From: an uncultured Eubacteriales bacterium
GTDB taxonomy: Bacteria; Bacillota; Clostridia; Oscillospirales; CAG-272
Direction of reading: 5' to 3'
Assembly (NCBI GenBank): GCA_900549725.1
Contig: URPL01000004.1
Span: forward strand, 1-64,000
DNA: 64,000 nucleotides
In this document: positions 1 to 7,185 of the stretch, one piece after another
Layout of the letters: each line of letters opens with the position of its first letter
How positions within the stretch are numbered: the stretch's first letter is position 1
Translations under genes and position numbers: made by a program
The notes under the pieces: generated by a model
Databases searched by the model: none
Told to the model about the DNA's origin: nothing
What the model saw: only the letters and a program-made list of their open reading frames with translations

Positions 1-11
1 CACACAATATC

Positions 12-176
12 TTGAAGATAGAGGCGCGGTAAACAAGAGTAACACGAGCTTGGAGATACCACTCCCGTGTGAAAGGGTGCACCGCCGAGGTGATTGCAGT
101 TTGGTATGGCTGCACTTGCCGGTATGCCGGGAAATACCCGTCGTACTGTCACCGAAGGTGGAGAGCTATCACAGAT
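12..176 (+). promoter_or_regulatory. Lysine riboswitch (L box) aptamer
   Basis: The segment carries the conserved L-box blocks in order: AGAGGCGCGG followed by AAGAGTAAC, then GAAAGGGTGCACCGCCGAGG, then ACTGTCACCGAAGGTGGAGA with a closing GCTATC. The basal helix P1 can form between GATAG (17-21) and CTATC (166-170). This RNA family binds lysine and usually turns off lysine biosynthesis or uptake genes. It is followed by an intrinsic terminator and a three-gene amino-acid importer, so transcriptional attenuation of lysine uptake is the likely role. The promoter probably lies to the left of the window. Confidence 0.93.
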
Positions 177-193
177 TCCGATACTGATTTCGT

Positions 194-231
194 AATCGTG
201 GTGGTTTGAGACCGCCGCGATTTTTTCTTTT
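194..231 (+). terminator. Riboswitch-controlled intrinsic terminator
   Basis: A 12-bp stem (AATCGTGGTGGT against ACCGCCGCGATT, with two G-U pairs) closes a five-base loop and runs into TTTTTTCTTT. It sits about 25 bases after the L-box aptamer and 56 bases before the first gene. That is where the expression platform of a transcription-terminating lysine riboswitch belongs. Confidence 0.9.
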
Positions 232-287
232 GCGGGGTTTCGAGCCGAATCTTCCGGAAAATTCAATGCAAAAAGGAGATCAAACCC

Positions 288-1166
288 ATGAAACTTCAAA
301 GAACCTTTGCAGCACTTAGCGCCGCCGTATTGCTTGCGGGCGCGGCACTTCTTTCCGCCTGCTCCCAGACGAGCAAGGTTGACCTTTCCGCGGCAAAGAC
401 GATTGCCGATCTCAAAGGCACAAAGATTTCCGCCCAATCCGGCACATTTCACGAAAATGCACGGCAGCAGATCGAAGATGTGCAGGGCAGCCTTTACGAA
501 GATTTTGATTCCATGCTGATCGCCCTGAAATCCGGCGCAATCGACGGGTATATTGCAGAAGAGCCGACCGCGCTTGACGTCTGCGGCAAAAATCAGGACC
601 TCGCTTATATCCCGCTGAAAAACAACGGCACCGGCTTTACCGCAACCGATGCCGACACCGCCATTGCCGTCGGCTGCAAGAAGGGCTCCGAGCTGATTGA
701 GCGGATGAACGGAGTATTAAGCGGCATTACGGACGAACAAAAGAGCGCGCTCATGGAGCAGATTATTGCCGCAAACAATGGAGAGAGCATCTCCTCCTAC
801 GCCGTTTCGAATGACCCCACCGGGGGCGACGGCGGCACGCTGAAGGTTGCAATGGAATGCGCCTATGCCCCGTACAACTGGACACAGCAAACGGATGCAA
901 ACGGTGCGGTCGCCATTTCCAGCGAAGGCTCTGCCGGGCTTTACGCAAACGGGTATGATGTGCAGATTGCAAAATACATTGCCAATGCGCTCGGCATGAA
1001 GCTTGAAATCTACGCAGAAAAATGGGAGAGCCTCGTTTCCGGCGTGCAGGCAGGCACCTATGATGCCATCATCGCAGGAATGTCCCCGACATCCGAGAGA
1101 GCCGAACAGATCGACTTCACGATTCCCTACTATGTTTCCAACCTGGTTGTGATCTACAAAAAGTAA
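288..1166 (+). CDS. Amino-acid (probably lysine) ABC transporter substrate-binding lipoprotein, circularly permuted
   Basis: This extracytoplasmic receptor should capture an amino acid, probably lysine given the L box upstream, and deliver it to the permease encoded next. Residues 1-25 are a lipoprotein signal with lipobox LSAC (Cys25). The rest belongs to the SBP_bac_3 family, but the order is inverted. Residues about 35-165 match the second half of the family (TIADLKGTKISAQSGTFH, DGYIAEEPTALDVC, and the closing helices). After a short Gly/Asp linker, residues about 186-292 match the first half (LKVAMECAYAPYNWTQ, NGYDVQIAKYIA, AGMSPTSERAEQIDF), and the protein ends at VVIYKK. That is a circular permutation. 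The start has an AAAAGGAG site at 271-278. An ordinary-order copy may exist elsewhere in the genome. Confidence 0.9.
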   Translation: MKLQRTFAALSAAVLLAGAALLSACSQTSKVDLSAAKTIADLKGTKISAQSGTFHENARQQIEDVQGSLYEDFDSMLIALKSGAIDGYIAEEPTALDVCGKNQDLAYIPLKNNGTGFTATDADTAIAVGCKKGSELIERMNGVLSGITDEQKSALMEQIIAANNGESISSYAVSNDPTGGDGGTLKVAMECAYAPYNWTQQTDANGAVAISSEGSAGLYANGYDVQIAKYIANALGMKLEIYAEKWESLVSGVQAGTYDAIIAGMSPTSERAEQIDFTIPYYVSNLVVIYKK

Positions 1167-1201
1167 GCGGCTTTTCAAAATAACATCAAATCGGAGCTTT
1201 T

Positions 1202-1975
1202 ATGGAATTTCTGAAAGACATTTATCATATTGTCCTTGATTATTGGCCGCAGCTGCTGCGCGGCGTCGGCAATACCATGCTAATCGCCCTGACCGGCACC
1301 GTCGCCGGGCTTTTGATCGGTCTTTTGATCGGCGTTTTGCGCACCACCCCCTTTTCCAAAAATCCGGTGCTGCGCGTGCTGCACAAAATTCTGAATGCGA
1401 TCTGCACCGTCTATGTTGAAGTGTTCCGCGGAACGCCTATGATGGTGCAAGCCATGGTAATTTACTGGGGCTATGCCTTTGCTACGGGCGGCAAAACGCT
1501 TGCGCTTATCCCCTCCGGTATTTTTATCGTCTCTATCAATACAGGCGCCTATATGGCGGAGATTGTGCGCGGCGGAATTATTTCCGTGGATAAAGGGCAG
1601 TTTGAGGGGGCAAGCGCCATCGGCATGAACCATGTTAAAACCATGGTATATATCGTAATTCCTCAGGTCATGCGCAATATTCTGCCCTCCATCAGCAATG
1701 AGTTTGTCATCAACATCAAGGATACTTCGGTGCTGAATGTCATCGGCGTTGCAGAGCTTTACTACTATGCCGGCATCATCCGCAAAATGAACTTCCAAAT
1801 CTTTCAGACCTATGTTGTGATCTGCGTTTTGTATTTCGCTCTGACCTTCACCATCACAAAGCTTCTGCGCCTGTGCGAAAAGAAGCTGGACGGAAAAGAC
1901 AGCTATACCATTTGCGGCTCACAATCCGACCCGAATGCGGAAATTCACATTGCGGCACAGGGAGGTGCACAATGA
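1202..1975 (+). CDS. Amino-acid ABC transporter permease
   Basis: This is a 257-residue inner-membrane permease of the HisM/GlnP type, the membrane half of a polar amino-acid importer. Several hydrophobic segments are visible, starting near residues 20-45. The cytoplasmic loop that docks on the ATPase, EGASAIGMNHVKTMVYIVIPQ-like, lies near residues 139-160. Length and topology fit the family. It follows the binding protein by 35 bases and its stop codon overlaps the ATPase start (ATGA), so the three genes form one transcript under lysine-riboswitch control. The C-terminal 25 residues after the last membrane span are polar and look dispensable. Confidence 0.93.
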   Translation: MEFLKDIYHIVLDYWPQLLRGVGNTMLIALTGTVAGLLIGLLIGVLRTTPFSKNPVLRVLHKILNAICTVYVEVFRGTPMMVQAMVIYWGYAFATGGKTLALIPSGIFIVSINTGAYMAEIVRGGIISVDKGQFEGASAIGMNHVKTMVYIVIPQVMRNILPSISNEFVINIKDTSVLNVIGVAELYYYAGIIRKMNFQIFQTYVVICVLYFALTFTITKLLRLCEKKLDGKDSYTICGSQSDPNAEIHIAAQGGAQ

Positions 1976-2706
1976 GTATTCTTTCAATTCAGCATTTGAA
2001 AAAGCATTTCGGAGAAAACGAAATTCTGCACGACATTTCGTTTGAGGTGGAACGCGGAGACGTCATCAGCGTAATCGGCTCCTCCGGCTCCGGGAAAAGC
2101 ACCATGCTGCGCTGCATCAACCTGCTTGAAACACCGACGGACGGCGCAATTCTGTTTCACGGCGTGAACATTGTCAGCGGCAACCTCAAGCTGACGGAAT
2201 ACCGCTCCAAGGTTTCCATGGTGTTTCAAAGCTTCAATTTGTTCAACCATCTCAGTGTGCTTTCCAACTGCACCATCGGCATGCGAAAGGTTTTGCATCT
2301 TTCAAAGGAGGAAGCGCAAAGCCGCGCTAAGCATTATCTTGAAAAGGTCGGCATGCTTGCCTATTGCAATGCAAAGCCGCGCCAGCTCTCGGGCGGGCAA
2401 AAGCAGCGGGTCGCCATTGCGCGGGCGCTGTGCATGCAGCCTGAGGTCATTCTCTTTGACGAGCCGACCTCAGCTCTTGACCCGGAGATGGTGGGCGAGG
2501 TGCTCACGGTTATGAAAAACCTTGCGGCGGACGGACTGACCATGATTGTCGTCACGCACGAAATGGCGTTTGCCAAAGAGGTTTCCAACCGCGTGATCTT
2601 CATGGATAAAGGCTATATTGAGGAGCAAGGCACGCCGGAAGGAATTTTCGAGTATCCGCAAAAGCCGCGCACCAAAGAGTTTCTCTCGCGCTATTTTGCA
2701 GGCTGA
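1972..2706 (+). CDS. Amino-acid ABC transporter ATP-binding protein
   Basis: This is the 244-residue cytoplasmic ATPase that powers the importer. Walker A is GSSGSGKST (residues 36-44), the signature motif is LSGGQKQR, Walker B is VILFDEPTSALD, and the switch histidine is in VVTHE. It belongs to the GlnQ/HisP group of polar amino-acid ATPases. A longer in-frame reading exists upstream. The ATG at 1972 is preferred because GGAGGTG lies five bases before it, it gives the family length, and it overlaps the permease stop by four bases (translational coupling). Confidence 0.94.
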   Translation: MSILSIQHLKKHFGENEILHDISFEVERGDVISVIGSSGSGKSTMLRCINLLETPTDGAILFHGVNIVSGNLKLTEYRSKVSMVFQSFNLFNHLSVLSNCTIGMRKVLHLSKEEAQSRAKHYLEKVGMLAYCNAKPRQLSGGQKQRVAIARALCMQPEVILFDEPTSALDPEMVGEVLTVMKNLAADGLTMIVVTHEMAFAKEVSNRVIFMDKGYIEEQGTPEGIFEYPQKPRTKEFLSRYFAG

Positions 2707-2716
2707 CAAAAAAGAG

Positions 2717-2756
2717 ACGCCGCATCGGGCAACAAAACCGATGCGGCGTATTTTTT
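2717..2756 (+). terminator. Intrinsic terminator after the ABC operon (bidirectional)
   Basis: A perfect 12-bp stem ACGCCGCATCGG/CCGATGCGGCGT with a nine-base loop is followed by a T tract. The opposite strand also ends in a T tract (CTCTTTTTTG), so it can also serve the convergent YhhN-like gene that stops at 2766. Confidence 0.9.
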
Positions 2757-2765
2757 ATGAATCAC

Positions 2766-3434
2766 CTAAAGAGAAAAGCCCATGCAAAGCAATGTTTGCG
2801 CGGCAATGTAGCTTGACATCACAACGCTCGCCTGCCATGGCTTTTCCCCGTTTTGCCGAAATGTGCAAAAGACAAGCAGGCTGTCGCTCACCAAAAAAGA
2901 GAGCATACCGCAAAAACGCAATGTCGAAGCAATGCCGGGGGAAAGCAAAAGCGTATAGGCAGAGCATGCCGCCATTGCCGCAATCACCGCTGCATAGACC
3001 TCGCCGACGGTGCGCATCAAAGCGCTGCCGATCTCGCGGCGCAGGCGGAAAAAGAGAAAGGTCGGCTCCGCAAGGAAAACCAAAAAGAGAAGCAGCAGCA
3101 AAAGCGCATTGTGCCGCAAAGAAACCAGGTCAAACAGCGCCGCAAGGTACAGCACATGCCCCGCAGCAAACGCAGCCGCGCCGAGGAAGAAAAAGCGGCG
3201 GTTTTTGTCGCTGAAAATGAGCAGCGTATCCCCGGCAAAGCCGCAAAGAAGCGCTGCAAAAACGAGCGGATGAAACACCCGCGCCCCGAGAAGATAAATT
3301 GCCGCAAGCGTCAGTAACAAAAACGGCTTTGTGCCGCGCCGCAGCGCCATGCGATCGGCAAAGCAGCTGTATACATGTACAATGCTCAGGGGCAAAAACA
3401 GTCCTTTCAAAATCCACAGAACAACCGTTTGCAT
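2766..3434 (-). CDS. YhhN/TMEM86-family membrane protein (lysoplasmalogenase-like)
   Basis: This is a 222-residue protein with about eight hydrophobic spans. It shows the YhhN family marks: GFAGDTLLIF near residue 65, then FFFLGAAAFAAGHVLYL, and LSFLVSDSLLVF in the C-terminal third. The paired aspartates in GD and SD and the GH are the likely active-site residues. Characterised relatives hydrolyse the vinyl-ether bond of lysoplasmalogens. Plasmalogens occur in anaerobic Clostridia, so that role is plausible but inferred. The start has GGGAGAG seven to ten bases upstream. It lies downstream of the decarboxylase operon but is separated from it by a terminator. Confidence 0.78.
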   Translation of the reverse strand: MQTVVLWILKGLFLPLSIVHVYSCFADRMALRRGTKPFLLLTLAAIYLLGARVFHPLVFAALLCGFAGDTLLIFSDKNRRFFFLGAAAFAAGHVLYLAALFDLVSLRHNALLLLLLFLVFLAEPTFLFFRLRREIGSALMRTVGEVYAAVIAAMAACSAYTLLLSPGIASTLRFCGMLSFLVSDSLLVFCTFRQNGEKPWQASVVMSSYIAAQTLLCMGFSL

Positions 3435-3463
3435 AAGTCTCTCCCGTTTTCTTTGTTTTTGTG

Positions 3464-3503
3464 AAAAAGCCCCGCCAAATGCGCGTTTGTGCTTGGCGGG
3501 GCT
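3464..3503 (-). terminator. Terminator of the decarboxylase operon
   Basis: On the minus strand, AGCCCCGCCAA pairs with TTGGCGGGGCT across a 14-base loop and is followed by TTTTT. It sits 24 bases beyond the stop codon of the oadA-like gene. Confidence 0.9.
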
Positions 3504-3526
3504 CCAACATGTTCGGGGGTGATTTC

Positions 3527-4969
3527 TCAGTTGCCCAAATCTTCAACAATCAGGCGAATCGGTTCGGAAGCATCGTGCTTTGGCGCATACTTCTCTTTCA
3601 AAAATTTTTCGGCGACCTGCGGGAACAGGGCATAGCTGAGCACATCTTCTTCGCACCGTGCCAAATCTCCCGCCTGCTTGCGGTATTCCTCAAGCTCCGG
3701 CTTGAGCAGATCTGCCGGGCGGCAGGTAATCACTTCATCGTCGCCGATGCATTTGCGGCGCACCTCTTCGTTCACCTCGCCGGGCAGCCGGCCGTATTCG
3801 CCGCGCAAAAGGCCCTTTGATTCTTTGGGAACCATTTTATATCGTTCGCCGCAAAGCACATTCATCACGGCCTGCGTTCCGACGATCTGAGAGGTCGGGG
3901 TCACAAGCGGCGGATAACCAAAGTCCTTTCTCACATTCGGCACCTCGGCAAGCACCTCATAAAAGCGGTTTTCCGCGCCTGCTTTTTTCAGCTGGCTGAG
4001 CAGATTGGAAAGCATACCGCCCGGCACCTGATACAGCAGCGTTTTCGTGTCCACATTCAGCACCTTCGGATCAAGATAGCCCTGCTCCTTCAGCTTCTCC
4101 GCAACGCCGCGGAAATGCTCTGCCGCCTTGGAAAGCGCGGAAAGATCAAGCCCGGTATCGCGGTCGGTGCCGCGCAGCGTTGCAACCAAGGATTCCGTCG
4201 CCGGCTGAGAGGTGCCGTTTGCAAGGGGAGAAAGCGCGGTATCCACAATGTCAACGCCCGCAAGCGTCGCCATGAGATATACCATATCGCCCGTGCCGGT
4301 GGTGTTATGCGTGTGCAGGTGAATCGGCACATGCACGGCCTCTTTCAGGCGGGAAACAAGCGCATAGGCATCAAAGGGCAGAAGCAGATTTGCCATATCC
4401 TTAATGGCAATCACATCCGCGCCCATTTGCTCCAGCTCCTTTGCCAGAGAAACAAAATATTCCTCATTGTGCACAGGGCTTGTGGTATAGGAAATACATG
4501 CCTCGCACACACAGGGCTCCGCGTCGAAAAACTCAGTGGAAAGGTGCGCATATTTTTTCACGCTGTCCATTGCGGTCTTCATATTGCGCGGGTCGTTCAG
4601 CGCATCGAAAACGCGGATCACGCCGATGCCGTTTTCAATGGATTTTTTGATAAATTCCTCTACAACATCATCCGCATAATGCTTATAGCCGAGCAGATTC
4701 TGCCCGCGCAAAAGCATCTGCAGCTTTGTTTTCGGCATTGCCTTTTTCAGCGCGCGCAGCCGCTCCCACGGGTCCTCTCCGAGAAAACGCATGCACACAT
4801 CAAAGGTCGCGCCGCCCCAGCACTCGATCGACCAATAGCCCATATCGTCCAGCAATTTGCAGGCGGGAAGCATATCGGAAAGCGCCATGCGGGTGGCTGC
4901 CTGCGACTGATGCGCGTCGCGCAGAATGGTATCTGTCAGACGCAGCGGTTTCTTTTCCATATTCAGCAT
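3527..4969 (-). CDS. oadA: Oxaloacetate decarboxylase alpha subunit (carboxyltransferase, no biotin domain)
   Basis: This subunit transfers the carboxyl group of oxaloacetate (or a related 2-oxoacid system) to biotin. The N-terminus shows LTDTILRDAHQSQAATRM, then the conserved ECWGGATFD and LLRGQN. The metal site is HLHTHNTTGTGD. These mark the pyruvate carboxylase/oxaloacetate decarboxylase carboxyltransferase (PYC_OADA) family. At 480 residues it ends after the carboxyltransferase region and lacks the usual C-terminal biotinyl domain. The biotin carrier is encoded separately, three genes upstream in the operon order. Compared with typical relatives there are about 11 extra residues, including two cysteines, just before YTTSPVHN (near residues 137-158). 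AAGGAG lies eight bases before the ATG. The carboxyltransferase part of pyruvate carboxylase is an alternative, but the beta and gamma subunits favour a Na+-pumping decarboxylase. Confidence 0.9.
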   Translation of the reverse strand: MLNMEKKPLRLTDTILRDAHQSQAATRMALSDMLPACKLLDDMGYWSIECWGGATFDVCMRFLGEDPWERLRALKKAMPKTKLQMLLRGQNLLGYKHYADDVVEEFIKKSIENGIGVIRVFDALNDPRNMKTAMDSVKKYAHLSTEFFDAEPCVCEACISYTTSPVHNEEYFVSLAKELEQMGADVIAIKDMANLLLPFDAYALVSRLKEAVHVPIHLHTHNTTGTGDMVYLMATLAGVDIVDTALSPLANGTSQPATESLVATLRGTDRDTGLDLSALSKAAEHFRGVAEKLKEQGYLDPKVLNVDTKTLLYQVPGGMLSNLLSQLKKAGAENRFYEVLAEVPNVRKDFGYPPLVTPTSQIVGTQAVMNVLCGERYKMVPKESKGLLRGEYGRLPGEVNEEVRRKCIGDDEVITCRPADLLKPELEEYRKQAGDLARCEEDVLSYALFPQVAEKFLKEKYAPKHDASEPIRLIVEDLGN

Positions 4970-4981
4970 ATTTGATTCTCC

Positions 4982-6190
4982 TTATCCAAGCATTGCAATC
5001 AGCACGCCTGCTGCAATCGCAGAACCGATGACGCCTGCAACATTCGGTCCCATTGCATGCATGAGGAGGAAGTTGCCGGGGTTTTCGCCCTGCCCGACCT
5101 TTTGGGAAACGCGCGCAGCCATCGGAACCGCACTGACGCCGGCGGAGCCGATGAGCGGGTTGATCTTATTCTCATCTTTGCGGATAAACAGGTTCATCAG
5201 CTTAGCAAGCAAAACACCGCAAGCCGTTGCCACACCGAAGGCGACCACACCGATGATAATGATCTTAATGGTAGACCACTGCAAAAATTCCTTCGCCGTT
5301 GCCGTTGCACCGACGCTGATACCGAGGAACAGCGTGACAATATTCATCAGTTCATTCTGCGCCGTTTTTGCAAGGCGTTCCGTCACGCCGGTTTCCTTCA
5401 GCAAATTGCCGAACATCAGACAGCCGACCAGGGGCGTTGCGGAGGGGACAAGCAGTGCCACAAAAATCACAACGGCAATCGGGAAAATGATTTTTTCGGT
5501 TTTGGAAACGGGGCGCAGCTGCTTCATCACGATGCTGCGTTCTTTTTTTGTCGTCAGCGCCTTCATGATCGGCGGCTGAATCACGGGAACAAGCGCCATA
5601 TAGGAATATGCCGCAATGGCAATCGCGCCGAGCAGATGCGGCGCAAGCTTTGAGGTAGTAAAAATAGCGGTCGGCCCGTCCGCGCCGCCGATGATGCCGA
5701 TCGAGCCCGCCTCAGCCGGCGTAAAGCCGATGAGAATCGCAACAGTAAAGGTTGCAAAAATACCGCCCTGTGCGGCAGCTCCCATCAAAAGGCTCTTGGG
5801 GTTTGCAATCAGCGGACCGAAATCGGTCATTGCGCCCACGCCGATGAAAATCAGGCAGGGGTAAAGGCAGGTCTTAACGCCGATGTAAAGAATATCCAAA
5901 AGCCCGCCGTTTGAGAGGATATAACCGTAGCTGTGATAATACTGGCTGCCCTGATCCATAAATTCATTCCAGAGCTCGGAATGATACATGGCATCACCCG
6001 TGGTAAAATAGGTGAGGTTGGTCAAAAGCATGCCGAATGCAATGCCGACCAGCAAAAGAGGCTCAAACTGTTTTTTGATTCCAAGATACAAAAGCACCAG
6101 GGAAATGCCGATCATGACAAGCGCTCTCCAGTTCTCGCCCAGGTTGGCAAAGAGCTGATAAAAGCCCGTTGTTTGCAAAAATTCTACCAT
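4982..6190 (-). CDS. oadB: Na+-translocating decarboxylase beta subunit
   Basis: This is the 402-residue integral membrane subunit that decarboxylates carboxybiotin and pumps Na+ outward. It matches the OadB/MmdB/GcdB family. The conserved stretch GSIGIIGGADGPTAIFTTSKLAP includes the membrane Asp that binds Na+. Other family marks are the N-terminal FEPLLLVGIAFGMLLTN and the C-terminal GPNVAGVIGSAIAAG. Ten or so hydrophobic segments are visible. It is 12 bases upstream of oadA in the same operon and has GGAGGCACACA before its ATG. The beta subunit alone does not fix the substrate; the linked carboxyltransferase points to oxaloacetate. Confidence 0.93.
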   Translation of the reverse strand: MVEFLQTTGFYQLFANLGENWRALVMIGISLVLLYLGIKKQFEPLLLVGIAFGMLLTNLTYFTTGDAMYHSELWNEFMDQGSQYYHSYGYILSNGGLLDILYIGVKTCLYPCLIFIGVGAMTDFGPLIANPKSLLMGAAAQGGIFATFTVAILIGFTPAEAGSIGIIGGADGPTAIFTTSKLAPHLLGAIAIAAYSYMALVPVIQPPIMKALTTKKERSIVMKQLRPVSKTEKIIFPIAVVIFVALLVPSATPLVGCLMFGNLLKETGVTERLAKTAQNELMNIVTLFLGISVGATATAKEFLQWSTIKIIIIGVVAFGVATACGVLLAKLMNLFIRKDENKINPLIGSAGVSAVPMAARVSQKVGQGENPGNFLLMHAMGPNVAGVIGSAIAAGVLIAMLG

Positions 6191-6202
6191 TGTGTGCCTC
6201 CG

Positions 6203-6562
6203 TTATTGCAGAGTGCAAAGCAGGTCGCCGCTGTTGACGGAGGAACCCTTCGTTGTCCCGACGGCGGTAATCGTACCGTCATGCGGTGCCATGATCTCAT
6301 TCTCCATCTTCATGGCTTCCAGAATAAAGAGAACCTGTCCCTTCTTCACAGCATCACCGACATTAATATTAACGGCAAGAATCGTGCCGGGCATAGGCGC
6401 TGCAATTGTTTCGCCCTCGCCTGCCGCGACGGATGCCGCAGCGGGAGCGGGAGCCGCTTCCGCCTTGGGAGCGGACTTTGCGGCAGAGACCTCGCCCGCC
6501 TTCATTTCCTCCACAGTAACCTCATATTCCGTGCCGTTGACACATACCTTATATGTTTTCAT
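6203..6562 (-). CDS. Biotin carboxyl carrier protein of the decarboxylase
   Basis: This is a 119-residue biotin carrier. It begins with KTYKVCVNGTEYEVTVEE, typical of decarboxylase and pyruvate-carboxylase biotinyl proteins. A flexible Ala/Pro linker (residues about 32-52) follows. The C-terminal biotinyl domain carries the biotin-acceptor lysine in EAMKMEN. It ferries carboxyl groups from the carboxyltransferase to the membrane beta subunit. Having it as a separate gene resembles methylmalonyl-CoA and glutaconyl-CoA decarboxylases rather than the fused OadA of enterobacteria. It is tightly packed in the operon, 12 bases before oadB. Confidence 0.94.
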   Translation of the reverse strand: MKTYKVCVNGTEYEVTVEEMKAGEVSAAKSAPKAEAAPAPAAASVAAGEGETIAAPMPGTILAVNINVGDAVKKGQVLFILEAMKMENEIMAPHDGTITAVGTTKGSSVNSGDLLCTLQ

Positions 6563-6589
6563 CGCTTTTCTCCTTTATTTTAAACTCGT

Positions 6590-6910
6590 TCAGCCGATTT
6601 TTCGAATGGAATGAATGCGAAGCCCCTCCGGCTCGCAGCCCATCTCCTGCGCAATTGCAACGGCGATGACCGCGGCAAGCTCGGAGCGGTTTTCAATCGT
6701 CTTTGCCGCAGCGGCGGGAGCGGTTGAAACCGTTTTTTGCGTCTGCTTCGGTGCCGCCTTTGCATTGCCGCCGAAAGCAGCCGCCAAAAGATAGCAGATC
6801 AGAATCAGCGCAATCAGCCCCGCAAAGACAACGCCCATGCCGAGCCCGACGAGCGTCCAATCATCATTTGACAGCGCGGCAAGCACTGCGGGTGTCGTTC
6901 GTAACAGCAT
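6590..6910 (-). CDS. oadG: Na+-translocating decarboxylase gamma (OadG-like) subunit
   Basis: This small 106-residue subunit assembles the complex. One membrane helix (residues about 20-45, LVGLGMGVVFAGLIALILIC) is followed by an Ala/Lys-rich linker and a C-terminal segment, AAVIAVAIAQEMG...LRIHSIRKI, which is typical of clostridial OadG-like proteins. A longer in-frame reading extends upstream, but the ATG at 6910 has GGAGGAG six bases before it, and it gives a hydrophobic segment at the expected place. It is the first gene of the operon, with a sigma-A-type promoter at 7014-7042. Confidence 0.85.
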   Translation of the reverse strand: MLLRTTPAVLAALSNDDWTLVGLGMGVVFAGLIALILICYLLAAAFGGNAKAAPKQTQKTVSTAPAAAAKTIENRSELAAVIAVAIAQEMGCEPEGLRIHSIRKIG

Positions 6911-7013
6911 ATTTTCTCTCCTCCTAACCGTTTTATGCAAGAGAAATTGCACACGGTTTTTCCGGAAAAATTCACCGTCAACGCTCTCTTGTAAAAAAAC
7001 CAAATTCAATTTA

Positions 7014-7042
7014 ATTATATGCAAAACGACATAGAAAAGCAA
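7014..7042 (-). promoter_or_regulatory. Promoter of the decarboxylase operon
   Basis: On the minus strand, TTGCTT and TATAAT are separated by exactly 17 bases, about 105 bases upstream of the oadG-like start codon. Confidence 0.75.
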
Positions 7043-7125
7043 CAGATTCTTTCAAAAATTCACATAAGATTAACAAAGATGTGCCACGTCTCTCCAAAAC
7101 TCGGGAAAGATTTCGAAGGAAAACA

Positions 7126-7154
7126 TTGCATATTTTTTGAAGCGGTGCTATAAT
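7126..7154 (+). promoter_or_regulatory. Promoter of the aminopeptidase gene
   Basis: TTGCAT and TATAAT are separated by 17 bases, 31 bases before the start codon. This forms a divergent pair with the decarboxylase promoter. Confidence 0.82.
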
Positions 7155-7185
7155 AAAGCTATCGCTTGGAAAGGAAGAAAAGGCA

